Positions 1 through 5,093 are shown, counted from the first letter of the stretch. The stretch: 5,093 nucleotides of DNA from an uncultured Methanobrevibacter sp. (GCA_902782595.1 CACZNW010000078.1:1-5093); one strand, 5' to 3'. Notes: generated from the letters alone by a model not told the origin. Numbers and translations are program-made.

Positions 1-2
1 AA

Positions 3-86
3 GGGTATGAAGTAATGTACTATCATGATTATTTTGGACAATCCCGAAAAATTAACATTATGCCCAAAAAAATAACATGGAACTAA
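3..86 (+). CDS. Possible 3' end of an upstream gene (partial)
   Basis: The reading frame beginning at base 3 is open from the left edge to a TAA at 84-86, giving about 27 residues (GYEVMYYHDYFGQSRKI and onward). The codon mix looks coding, and base composition becomes markedly more A-rich right after the stop. The other two forward frames stop within the first 15 bases. The fragment is too short to assign to a family, and an open frame of this length in AT-rich DNA can arise by chance, so this is only a possible C-terminal tail. The sequence to the left of the window would settle it. Confidence 0.3.
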   Translation, partial: GYEVMYYHDYFGQSRKINIMPKKITWN

Positions 87-197
87 AATCATATCCAACA
101 AATAAAACAAAATCACCAAAATATCCTAAAAAAATGTTTTAGCAAAAATACCAAAATAAGACCTAACCAGTTGACACATACATACTCAGAGATAACC

Positions 198-205
198 TAT
201 ATATA
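198..205 (+). promoter_or_regulatory. TATA-like box, possible small RNA promoter
   Basis: The octamer TATATATA is preceded by AACC. It is far from any protein start (more than 400 bases before the next ATG-initiated gene). If used, transcription would start near 225-232 and run through the hairpin at 321-384. AT-rich DNA produces such boxes by chance, so confidence is low. Confidence 0.3.
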
Positions 206-228
206 GATTAAATCATATAATAAGTTAG

Positions 229-405
229 CAAGACACACCATTCTTCAAACCATAACTGGCCAAGGTATGTATTTGCTTCTGTTTTCGTCAGTACTAATGA
301 TGAAAACATGTTGATGTTAATGTTGCTATTAGATGATATGTGAAGATTCTTGAAGCATTTCAATGAATCTATTTAATAGCAACAAAACTTTAATATTCTT
401 TTTTT
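229..405 (+). ncRNA. Candidate structured small RNA (hypothetical)
   Basis: The proposed boundaries run from about 25 bases after the TATA box at 198-205 to the T7 run at 399-405. Inside are a small hairpin (AACAT 305-309, loop GTTG, ATGTT 314-318) and a larger one. The larger one pairs TGTTGCTATTA (321-331) with TAATAGCAACA (374-384), all 11 pairs, and has an inner stem of AGATTCTTGA (344-353) with TCAATGAATCT (360-370) with one bulged base. I do not recognise a family. No ORF occupies the segment. It could equally be a terminator structure for the upstream gene or a neutral repeat remnant. Confidence 0.22.
321..384 (+). repeat. Long imperfect inverted repeat (hairpin)
   Basis: Outer arms of 11 bp pair perfectly (321-331 with 374-384). 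An asymmetric internal loop (332-343 against 371-373) leads to an inner stem of 10 pairs with one bulge (344-353 with 360-370) and a six-base loop. A T-run follows 14 bases later. The structure is directly visible. Its role (terminator, RNA element or small mobile remnant) is not known. Confidence 0.55.
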
Positions 406-425
406 AAAAAAATAACAATAAGAGA

Positions 426-443
426 CTGCCCAATAATCGGCAG
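426..443 (+). repeat. Small GC-rich hairpin
   Basis: CTGCC (426-430) pairs with GGCAG (439-443) around an eight-base loop. It stands out as GC-rich in AT-rich surroundings. A short T5 run follows at about 456-460, so a weak transcription terminator for a transcript coming from the left is possible. Confidence 0.3.
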
Positions 444-573
444 GCATATCTGATTATTTTTCAAGAAGCATCAAAAAACCCGTAAAATATCAAAGTTGAA
501 TGCCCGATTACAGAAAGCAGCCTAAATCCATGAAACATTAATTATTTAAATGAATAGCGTCAAAAATTAAAAT

Positions 574-615
574 CATATATAAGTAATATCAGTGATTTAA
601 ACTTAACTGAGAGGT
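574..615 (+). promoter_or_regulatory. Promoter and ribosome binding site of the DUF6398/TPR gene
   Basis: A TATA-like box CATATATAAG lies at 574-583, which predicts transcription starting near 604. The short leader contains GAGGT at 611-615, eight bases before the ATG at 624. Box, short leader and Shine-Dalgarno are in the expected archaeal order and support the chosen start codon. Confidence 0.55.
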
Positions 616-623
616 TTATTGAT

Positions 624-1637
624 ATGACAGATGAAAAACAGGAAAAACTAACAGAAATGGTTGACGGGTTTTGTGATGAATATCTCAATGACGAATACAG
701 ACAGATATCCCATGAAATAATTGAAGAAATGGCAAAGGGCAAAAGCGTCTATTTCAAAAGAGGAAAACTTGAAGTGTGGGCCGGTGCAGTGATATATGCA
801 GTATGTCAGATTTATTCACTGTTTGATGAATCAGATGAAGTCCAGGTCACACGAAGAGATATCTTTAACTATTTCAACACTGACCAGTCAGCCGTTTTAA
901 AAAAAGCAGTTAACTTGAGAAACATCTATAATCTGGATGATAAATTTTCACCCGACAATGTGCAGAAATCCGATTATACTGAGCTGGAAGACATACTTAA
1001 TGCCAATATTATGAATCATGACTTCGGGGACAGTTATCCCGTAGGTGATGAGAACATGACCGTCGAAGACTATCAGAAAGTTATCGATGATTATGAACAA
1101 AAGTTCGGTGAAATATATTTCAAAGAAAATGAAGGATATTTCTGGCTGATTCATGAAACCCGCCCTTATATGCAATGTTTACTTGATCAGGCCCACCTGT
1201 TATGGGAAAACGGTGAAAGAGAAAAAGCCATCGACCAGTTTAAATACATGTTAAAATTAAATCCGAACGACAATCAGGGCGTCAGAGACACTCTTCTTCC
1301 GAATTTACTTGAATTGAACAGACTTGATGAGGCAGAGGATTTATATTTAAAATATGAAGAGGACAGCAGTGCATCCTGGAAATTCGGCAAACTACTGCTC
1401 GACATAAAAAGCAATGCATCTTTCGATGAAATCGAAATGCAATATCAAAAATGCATCAAATCCAATCCCCATGTTGTTGCCTATCTGCTTGGCAAAAAGA
1501 GACTGCCCGATAGAATGCCCTATTTCTATGGGATAGGTGATGAAAATGAAGCGGTTTTTTATGTCATGTTGTCTGCGGATGCATGGCACAGTGATATGAA
1601 ATCGATGAAAGTTTTAATGAGATTAAGTGAAAAATAG
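624..1637 (+). CDS. DUF6398 domain and TPR/ST7-like repeat protein
   Basis: This encodes 337 residues with no signal peptide or membrane segment, so it is probably cytoplasmic. Residues about 10-105 match by eye the DUF6398 pattern: FCDEYLNDEYRQ near the start, then KRGKLEVWAGAVIYAV around W52, a domain that looks like it ends in a helix-turn-helix (about 75-102, VTRRDIFNYFNTDQSAVLKK). Residues about 140-178 are an acidic linker. Residues about 183-300 are TPR-like helical hairpins (LLWENGEREKAIDQFKYML, then LPNLLELNRLDEAEDLYLKY). They end in NPHVVAYLLGKKRLP, a signature I associate with ST7-like/TPR proteins of this type. The TPR part suggests protein binding; no catalytic function is evident. 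The start is fixed by GAGGT eight bases upstream. It is monocistronic and convergent with the zinc-ribbon gene 28 bases beyond its stop. Domain assignment is from memory of the families; the biological role is unknown. Confidence 0.85.
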   Translation: MTDEKQEKLTEMVDGFCDEYLNDEYRQISHEIIEEMAKGKSVYFKRGKLEVWAGAVIYAVCQIYSLFDESDEVQVTRRDIFNYFNTDQSAVLKKAVNLRNIYNLDDKFSPDNVQKSDYTELEDILNANIMNHDFGDSYPVGDENMTVEDYQKVIDDYEQKFGEIYFKENEGYFWLIHETRPYMQCLLDQAHLLWENGEREKAIDQFKYMLKLNPNDNQGVRDTLLPNLLELNRLDEAEDLYLKYEEDSSASWKFGKLLLDIKSNASFDEIEMQYQKCIKSNPHVVAYLLGKKRLPDRMPYFYGIGDENEAVFYVMLSADAWHSDMKSMKVLMRLSEK

Positions 1638-1654
1638 TATTTTACACTATTTTT
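1630..1654. terminator. Shared bidirectional terminator hairpin
   Basis: AAAAATAGT (1630-1638) pairs with ACTATTTTT (1646-1654) around a seven-base loop. The left arm overlaps the TAG stop of the upstream forward gene. On either strand the second arm is ACTATTTTT, so each transcript would end in a U-rich arm. The two converging genes are separated by only 28 bases, which fits a shared termination site. No experimental support is available. Confidence 0.45.
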
Positions 1655-1665
1655 TAAATAATCCC

Positions 1666-2739
1666 TTATTTTTTAATATCGCCAAGACTCAGCATATTTG
1701 TTACATCAATAGAAAAGCCGCATGTCTGGCAGTGCGGATTGGAAGGACTTACCTGACTGTGACAATAGGGACAAAATGTGTCAAACTGCATATTGATGCC
1801 ATCAATTTTATTGATTTCTGCCATGTTCTCATCTTCATTAAGCAGAAATGAAACTCTTAATGCCAAAGCCTGATCTGTAACCATTCCGTTTTCATATTCT
1901 TTTTTCAGCTGGTTTTTGATTCTGACGGCAGTTCTTCTGTCTGTAATTCCGTCCTCAACCATTTGCTCAAAATAATCCGACAGCTCATCGCCCTCACCGA
2001 TGATTTCATTATAATCCAGCAATGATTTCGGAAGTGAACTTTTTAAATCGAATAATTTCTGATTGAATTCATCAGAGTTCTCCAGAAAGGATTCTTTAAT
2101 ATCATTGAAATACTCATCAATATTTACCGAATCTCTAAATTCTCTGCAATTGTATTTTTTATCATCAGCGTCCAAAGCGTCCTGATAGAATATCTCACAG
2201 ACCCCCGGTGTTGAGATGTCATAGAGAAATATCGGTGAGCATAGATTCAAATCATAGAGATTTGTGGAGGGAGTAATTCCCCTTAAATTAAAATTGCCTA
2301 TAATGTCTTCGCCGAGCATGTCAAAAGATATTGCGCTTGTTACAATGCTGTCAGTCAGTTTGGCTGCAAAATTATTTTTAATTAAAAATTCAACCACATT
2401 TCTTGCCGGCTTTAGAATGCTTATATTTGTACCGGATCCCATCAACATTAAAAAACTTTCCAGCAATAAATTTTGTGATTCAAACTCCGGCAAAACAAAT
2501 GCATCAGTCAAGGTCATTGATGAGGGCTGAGTTATAACATATGCCGCAAAGCCAACCACCTTTTTATCATGCACCAGTTCAAAAAACAAATTGTATACAT
2601 CGAAATGAATATCATAATTATTTGCATTCATGGACTGGAAAAGATATCCGTAATCTTTTTTCAATGTATCTGATAGATTTTTTCCTTCAAAATTGGGCAT
2701 TATTTCGCCTTTATCGTTGTCTCTGATTACATATTCCAT
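1666..2739 (-). CDS. GNAT-like protein with C-terminal zinc ribbon
   Basis: This encodes 357 residues, with no signal peptide or membrane helix. Residues about 14-140 resemble a GNAT acetyltransferase fold: KKVVGFAAYVI (59-69) looks like the central strand, followed by MTLTDAFVLPEFESQNLLLE (75-94), which is the usual position of the strand and acetyl-CoA loop. The glycine-rich Q/RxxGxG/A signature is not present there, so the domain may bind acyl-CoA poorly or have another role. Residues about 205-305 are charged and helical. A zinc ribbon closes the protein: CPYC at 323-326 and CQTC at 337-340, followed by G341. The start is supported by AGGTG on the minus strand six bases upstream; an alternative Met14 has no better site. 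The substrate is unknown. The zinc ribbon is the most certain part; the GNAT assignment is by eye. Confidence 0.8.
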   Translation of the reverse strand: MEYVIRDNDKGEIMPNFEGKNLSDTLKKDYGYLFQSMNANNYDIHFDVYNLFFELVHDKKVVGFAAYVITQPSSMTLTDAFVLPEFESQNLLLESFLMLMGSGTNISILKPARNVVEFLIKNNFAAKLTDSIVTSAISFDMLGEDIIGNFNLRGITPSTNLYDLNLCSPIFLYDISTPGVCEIFYQDALDADDKKYNCREFRDSVNIDEYFNDIKESFLENSDEFNQKLFDLKSSLPKSLLDYNEIIGEGDELSDYFEQMVEDGITDRRTAVRIKNQLKKEYENGMVTDQALALRVSFLLNEDENMAEINKIDGINMQFDTFCPYCHSQVSPSNPHCQTCGFSIDVTNMLSLGDIKK

Positions 2740-2745
2740 TCAATA

Positions 2746-2787
2746 CACCTCTGTTTTGTCAATAATTAATAATATTGCGTTATAAAC
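2746..2787 (-). promoter_or_regulatory. Promoter and ribosome binding site of the zinc-ribbon gene
   Basis: On the minus strand GAGGTG (complement of 2746-2751) sits six bases before the ATG ending at 2739. A TTTATA box (complement of TATAAA, 2781-2786) lies upstream, predicting transcription starting near 2755-2760 and a leader of about 15-20 bases. The arrangement mirrors that of the convergent gene. Confidence 0.5.
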
Positions 2788-3463
2788 TATAAGTAATTTT
2801 ACTTAATTAAACAGCAATGACCTCTGTTAAAAAAATTTATTCCCCGTTAAAATTCTCCATGTGTTAATCACTTTATTAAGTTTGCCCTGCCGACAGGTGG
2901 TGTTTAGTTACTGTACATCGGTTAATCTCTTGAATGCTGTTAATATTGTAAGATAATAAGTAGCTTATGAATTATCTGATACTCACCTAAATTTTGAAAT
3001 CTCTTTTCATATTAGATTTAATGGATATTATTTTGGTTATCTGTTTCTACTGATAGCTAATTTTTCATTGTTTGTGATTGAAGCATACCTCTTAATCTCA
3101 TGATATCTTTTACCACCGGGATCACTAATAAATGCCTGAAATACTGTTTAAAAGATAAAAAATTATATGAGAAATTATTGTAATGTGTCATTGTACCATA
3201 AGTATGACTATAAAATCGTTGGTGGTAAAGTAGGGGTATTTGCTAAACCTTTGTTCTGATTGGGCTTTGCAAATCATTTATCACAGTTGTGTTTTTGCAC
3301 AGATGCACACTTTCAAAAGTTTTTAATACTATTGCATCATAAAGTTATTAGTAACTATTTGGTTTTTATAGTGAAATCGTATGATTTGTTAAAGTCATTC
3401 ATTAAAACCAGAAAAAAAAGTAGCGATTAACTATTGAAGAAAAGTAAATTTATATTTACGTGA
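2788..3463. other. Intergenic region without a complete gene
   Basis: Neither strand has a full-length ORF with a ribosome binding site. Visible structure: TTTACCACC (3109-3117) and its inverted copy GGTGGTAAA (3221-3229), about 100 bases apart; a stem-loop at 3238-3274 (ATTTGC pairing with GCAAAT, the stem continuing with two mismatches); and a four-base-pair CCTG/CAGG hairpin at 2886-2897. On the minus strand, 3037-3147 is an open stretch of 36 codons with protein-like composition (ISDPGGKRYHEIKRYA and onward). It has no start codon and could be the remnant of a decayed gene. No tRNA, rRNA or CRISPR repeats were seen. Confidence 0.5.
3444..3459. promoter_or_regulatory. Palindrome upstream of operon promoter, candidate operator
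   Basis: GTAAAT-TTAT-ATTTAC is a perfect inverted repeat with 6-bp arms and a 4-base centre. It lies immediately upstream of the TATA-like box of the three-gene operon. Type II toxin-antitoxin operons are commonly autoregulated through such palindromes. Its position at the edge of the archaeal core promoter would suit activation or repression. In AT-rich DNA such repeats also occur by chance. Confidence 0.35.
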
Positions 3464-3465
3464 AA

Positions 3466-3512
3466 AAATATATAATATTCAATTATAAAGTATAATACAT
3501 TAAATAGAAGGA
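3466..3512 (+). promoter_or_regulatory. Promoter and ribosome binding site of the peptidase-toxin-antitoxin operon
   Basis: The TATA-like stretch AAATATATAATA spans 3466-3477, giving a predicted start of transcription near 3495-3500. GTATAATAC (3490-3498), an odd-centred palindrome, lies right at that point and could be a second regulator site. AAGGA at 3508-3512 is six bases before the ATG at 3519. The leader would be only about 20 bases. Confidence 0.5.
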
Positions 3513-3518
3513 ATAATA

Positions 3519-4322
3519 ATGACAATTGCACTTACAATTAGAATCAACAATGCTTTGATTTTAGCTACAGACAGTTCATCCACAATCATGGAACTCGAAG
3601 ATGATATCCCACATGTTCATCAAACATATTTCAATGCTGATAAATTATTCAATTTAAAGAAAAATGAACCTGTCGGATGTTTGACTTGGGGTGATGGAAG
3701 CATCAACGGAATACCTATTTCCATCCTAACTAAAGAGTTTAGAGATGAACTTGAAATCGATGAGTTAAACATTGAAAAAATTAAAGAGGAATTCATAGAA
3801 TTTCTTAAAAAATATATTGGAGATTCTAATAATATAAATGTTGGTTTTCTAATTGCGGGATACTCTCAGTGCAAAGGAAATGACCCTGAAATGCATGTGA
3901 TTGAAATAAAACAAGGTAAAATCCAAGATAGTGTTAAACTTACAGATGACCCGTTTTCAATATCCTGGTTCGGTGATCAGGACTTCCTGTCCAGATTTAT
4001 TTTTGGAATCGATTCAAATATAGGAAATCTGCTAAAAGAAAATGGATTTAATGAAGATGAAGTTGATGAAATTACTGAATTTTCAAAAAGAGAATTGGCA
4101 TTGCCTTTGGGATTTCCAGAAATGCCCGTACAGGATGCAATCGATTTGGCAAAATTTTTGGTGGACATTTGCAAAAAATCTTCAAGATTTATACCTGGAC
4201 CACAACTGATAGGTGGACCAACAGACATAGCAGCCATAACCAAATTCGAAGGATTTAAATGGATTGAAAGAAAACATTATTATTCTCAAGAATTAAATAT
4301 AATAGAACATAAAGAGGATTGA
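3519..4322 (+). CDS. Proteasome/HslV-like Ntn-hydrolase family protein
   Basis: This encodes 267 residues, is predicted soluble, and has no signal peptide. The N-terminus MTIALTIRINNALILATDSS fits the proteasome beta/HslV/Anbu pattern. After Met removal Thr is residue 1 and Asp falls at residue 17, as in the Thr1-Asp17 pair of that superfamily. NADKLFNL (39-46) resembles the segment with the catalytic lysine (Lys33 in proteasomes), here Lys42, about eight residues later because of an acidic insert (about 25-36). GCLTWGDGSING (53-64) sits where the glycine-rich strand and following helix begin. SWFGDQDF (149-156) could correspond to the GSG-type loop. IGGPTDIAAIT (231-241) resembles the last beta strands of proteasome-type subunits. 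Known members are threonine peptidases forming rings; activity here is inferred. It is the first gene of an operon, four bases before the antitoxin-like gene. An inactive or non-proteolytic Ntn-fold protein is possible. Confidence 0.75.
   Translation: MTIALTIRINNALILATDSSSTIMELEDDIPHVHQTYFNADKLFNLKKNEPVGCLTWGDGSINGIPISILTKEFRDELEIDELNIEKIKEEFIEFLKKYIGDSNNINVGFLIAGYSQCKGNDPEMHVIEIKQGKIQDSVKLTDDPFSISWFGDQDFLSRFIFGIDSNIGNLLKENGFNEDEVDEITEFSKRELALPLGFPEMPVQDAIDLAKFLVDICKKSSRFIPGPQLIGGPTDIAAITKFEGFKWIERKHYYSQELNIIEHKED
4314..4318 (+). promoter_or_regulatory. Ribosome binding site of the antitoxin gene
   Basis: GAGGA lies inside the last codons of the upstream gene, eight bases before the ATG at 4327. 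It fixes the antitoxin start. It also excludes the competing ATG at 4319, whose 60-codon frame would begin on top of the site. The four-base gap between stop and start argues for one transcript. Confidence 0.6.
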
Positions 4323-4326
4323 AAAC

Positions 4327-4545
4327 ATGTATTCACAACAATATTCAAACAAACACAACCTTAAAGACAAACATTTTGCAACAGCAACATTGTCATTCAA
4401 TACAATTTCATCATCATTTTTCGAGGATTATAATGAAGATGAAAAATTATTGGCTAGATTGGAGTCAATCGAACAGGAAATGTTGGCAGGTGCTGGAATA
4501 ACATTTAACGACGTTGATGAACTTGACAGAAGATATGGAATATAA
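4327..4545 (+). CDS. Antitoxin-like protein of a RelE/ParE module
   Basis: This encodes 72 residues and is identified mainly by position: directly before, and overlapping, a RelE/ParE-type toxin gene. The N-terminal half (HFATATLSFNTISSSFFEDY) is Ser/Thr/Phe-rich and probably flexible. The C-terminal half (about 36-72) is a predicted acidic helix (EDEKLLARLESIEQEML) followed by ITFNDVDELDRRYGI, a typical toxin-wrapping tail. The ribbon-helix-helix or AbrB-type DNA-binding segment expected of many antitoxins is not obvious, so DNA binding is uncertain. Its role would be to bind and neutralise the toxin, and to be degraded by a protease for toxin release. The start is supported by GAGGA eight bases upstream. 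Confidence 0.7.
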   Translation: MYSQQYSNKHNLKDKHFATATLSFNTISSSFFEDYNEDEKLLARLESIEQEMLAGAGITFNDVDELDRRYGI

Positions 4546-4843
4546 ACTATCAGATAATGCAGATAATTTTTTGCAAAAGAAGAAAAAGAAAGATAAAAAA
4601 GTATACGATAGATTGCTTAAAAAGATTGGCACCATTGTCAAAAATCCCTATTCATTTGAATTCTTAACCAGCGATGGAAAATGGAGAAAAGCACGCGTAG
4701 GAGACTATAGAATTTTATTTTCAGTTTCATATAAATTAAATGAAGACAATAATCCTATTTTAAATGAACCATATTGCTATATAGTGTTAATTGAAAAACG
4801 TGCAAAATCCTATAAAATTTTTAATAGAAAGATTAATAATTAA
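4535..4843 (+). CDS. RelE/ParE superfamily toxin
   Basis: This encodes 102 residues from the ATG at 4535. It has the RelE/ParE layout: a basic N-terminal helical pair (FLQKKKKKDKKVYDRLLKKI, 12-31), then NPYSFEFL, then the core strands WRKARVGDYRILFSV (50-64) with the family's R-x-G-x-Y-R pattern. The final strand and tail are YIVLIEKRAKSYKIF (82-96), with Arg89 and Tyr93 in the place of the catalytic R...Y of mRNA-cleaving RelE toxins. Family members cleave ribosome-bound mRNA or inhibit gyrase; the RelE-type reading is more likely from the R/Y tail but unproven. The start is uncertain: ATG 4517 or TTG 4514 in the same frame would add six or seven residues. I favour 4535 because MEYKLSDNADNF is a usual toxin beginning, and it overlaps the antitoxin stop by 11 bases, implying coupled translation. 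Confidence 0.82.
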   Translation: MEYKLSDNADNFLQKKKKKDKKVYDRLLKKIGTIVKNPYSFEFLTSDGKWRKARVGDYRILFSVSYKLNEDNNPILNEPYCYIVLIEKRAKSYKIFNRKINN

Positions 4844-4846
4844 TGA

Positions 4847-5093
4847 GGGTTAGGAAGTATTTTTGATAATTCTGAATTAATGTATAATTAATGGAGATAC
4901 AATAAAAAAAGCTTCAGAAATCGTCGCAGTTTCTAGAAAAACAGGTGAAAGATGGGTGAAAGAATATAATGAGAAAGGTATAGATGGTTTATTGCCAGAT
5001 TATAGTAATTGTGGATTAGAATCAGAATTAACTGATGAAATGCTGGAAATTCTTTATTATTACATCACACATAGTGATGAAGGATATACCATA
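4847..5093 (+). pseudogene. IS630-like transposase, N-terminal part, apparently frameshifted
   Basis: From 4890 onward one frame is open to the right edge. It reads NGDTIKKASEIVAVSRKTGE, then RWVKEYNEKGIDGLLPDYSN, then a LESELTDEMLEILYYYIT region. This is the helix-turn-helix and linker typical of IS630-family transposases. In that frame a TAA stands at 4878-4880 and no ATG, GTG or TTG occurs between it and the helix-turn-helix. The segment just upstream (IFDNSELMYN, 4859-4888) looks like the missing N-terminus but is in another frame, ending at a TAA at 4889-4891. This suggests a frameshift and a decayed gene. The catalytic DDE domain lies beyond the window. A sequencing error or an intact copy using an unusual start cannot be excluded. 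It starts immediately after the toxin gene. Confidence 0.65.

Larger units (their letters stand above)
87..623. other. Long AT-rich intergenic region
   Basis: No convincing protein gene is visible on either strand. It contains a strong TATA-like box near 198-205, a long imperfect hairpin at 321-384 followed by a T7A7 tract (399-412), a second small GC-rich hairpin at 426-443, and the promoter of the next gene at about 574-583. It may hold a small RNA gene (listed separately). I saw no tRNA and no C/D-box RNA: an ATGATGA motif at 296-302 has no partner CTGA at a suitable distance. Confidence 0.6.

Noticed and set aside
296..370. C/D-box small RNA suggested by ATGATGA at 296-302
   Set aside because: No CTGA D box follows within a normal distance.
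454..533. Short minus-strand ORF of about 25 codons (starting MFHGFRLLSVIGHS)
   Set aside because: No ribosome binding site or promoter, and the length is what AT-rich DNA yields by chance.
560..742. 60-codon minus-strand ORF
   Set aside because: It overlaps the start and promoter of the forward DUF6398/TPR gene and has no ribosome binding site; it is a shadow.
948..1589. Two minus-strand ORFs of 75 and 65 codons (948-1175 and 1392-1589)
   Set aside because: They lie wholly within the well-supported forward gene, antisense to it, and show no recognisable domain.
1627..2726. Forward ORFs of 61 to 88 codons opposite the zinc-ribbon gene
   Set aside because: They are antisense shadows of a gene with a clear zinc ribbon and a good ribosome binding site.
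3977..4243. 88-codon minus-strand ORF
   Set aside because: It is antisense to the proteasome-like gene, with no upstream signals.
4319..4501. 60-codon forward ORF overlapping the antitoxin gene
   Set aside because: Its start lies on the antitoxin's ribosome binding site. The 4327 frame has ideal spacing from GAGGA and a more antitoxin-like product.
1..5093. tRNA, rRNA or CRISPR array
   Set aside because: No cloverleaf with a TTC-type arm, no ribosomal RNA segment and no regularly spaced direct repeats were found on reading through.

Overview
The window looks like chromosomal DNA of an AT-rich methanogenic archaeon, most probably a Methanobrevibacter-type member of the Methanobacteriales. 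The evidence is the low GC content, long AT-rich intergenic stretches, archaeal promoter layout (TATA-like boxes about 25 to 30 bases before short leaders), strong GAGGT/AGGTG/AAGGA ribosome binding sites, and protein families common in these genomes. The genus is inferred from style, not proven.

Layout. Positions 1-623 are mostly non-coding, with the possible tail of an upstream gene at the left edge and a promoter-plus-hairpin arrangement that could be a small RNA. Positions 624-1637 (+) encode a protein with an N-terminal DUF6398-like domain and a C-terminal TPR/ST7-like region. Positions 1666-2739 (-) encode a convergent protein with a GNAT-like N-terminal half and a CxxC...CxxC zinc ribbon at its C-terminus. 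A hairpin between the two genes can serve as a terminator in both directions. Positions 2740-3518 have no complete gene but hold the divergent promoters and some scattered inverted repeats.

Positions 3519-4843 (+) form a compact three-gene operon and are the most interesting part. The first gene encodes a 267-residue protein whose N-terminus aligns by eye with proteasome beta/HslV/Anbu Ntn-hydrolases: Thr directly after Met, Asp at mature position 17, and a later Asp-Lys. Four bases downstream is a 72-residue antitoxin-like gene, and overlapping its end is a RelE/ParE-type toxin gene. If the reading is right, this is a type II toxin-antitoxin module with a proteasome-like peptidase encoded in the same transcript, which suggests (but does not show) peptidase-controlled antitoxin turnover.

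Positions from about 4847 to the right edge hold the start of an IS630-like transposase. Its helix-turn-helix is clear, but its N-terminus lacks a usable in-frame start and appears frameshifted, so it is probably a decayed element. The toxin-antitoxin operon therefore sits between a gene-poor stretch and an insertion-sequence remnant, typical of an accessory locus.
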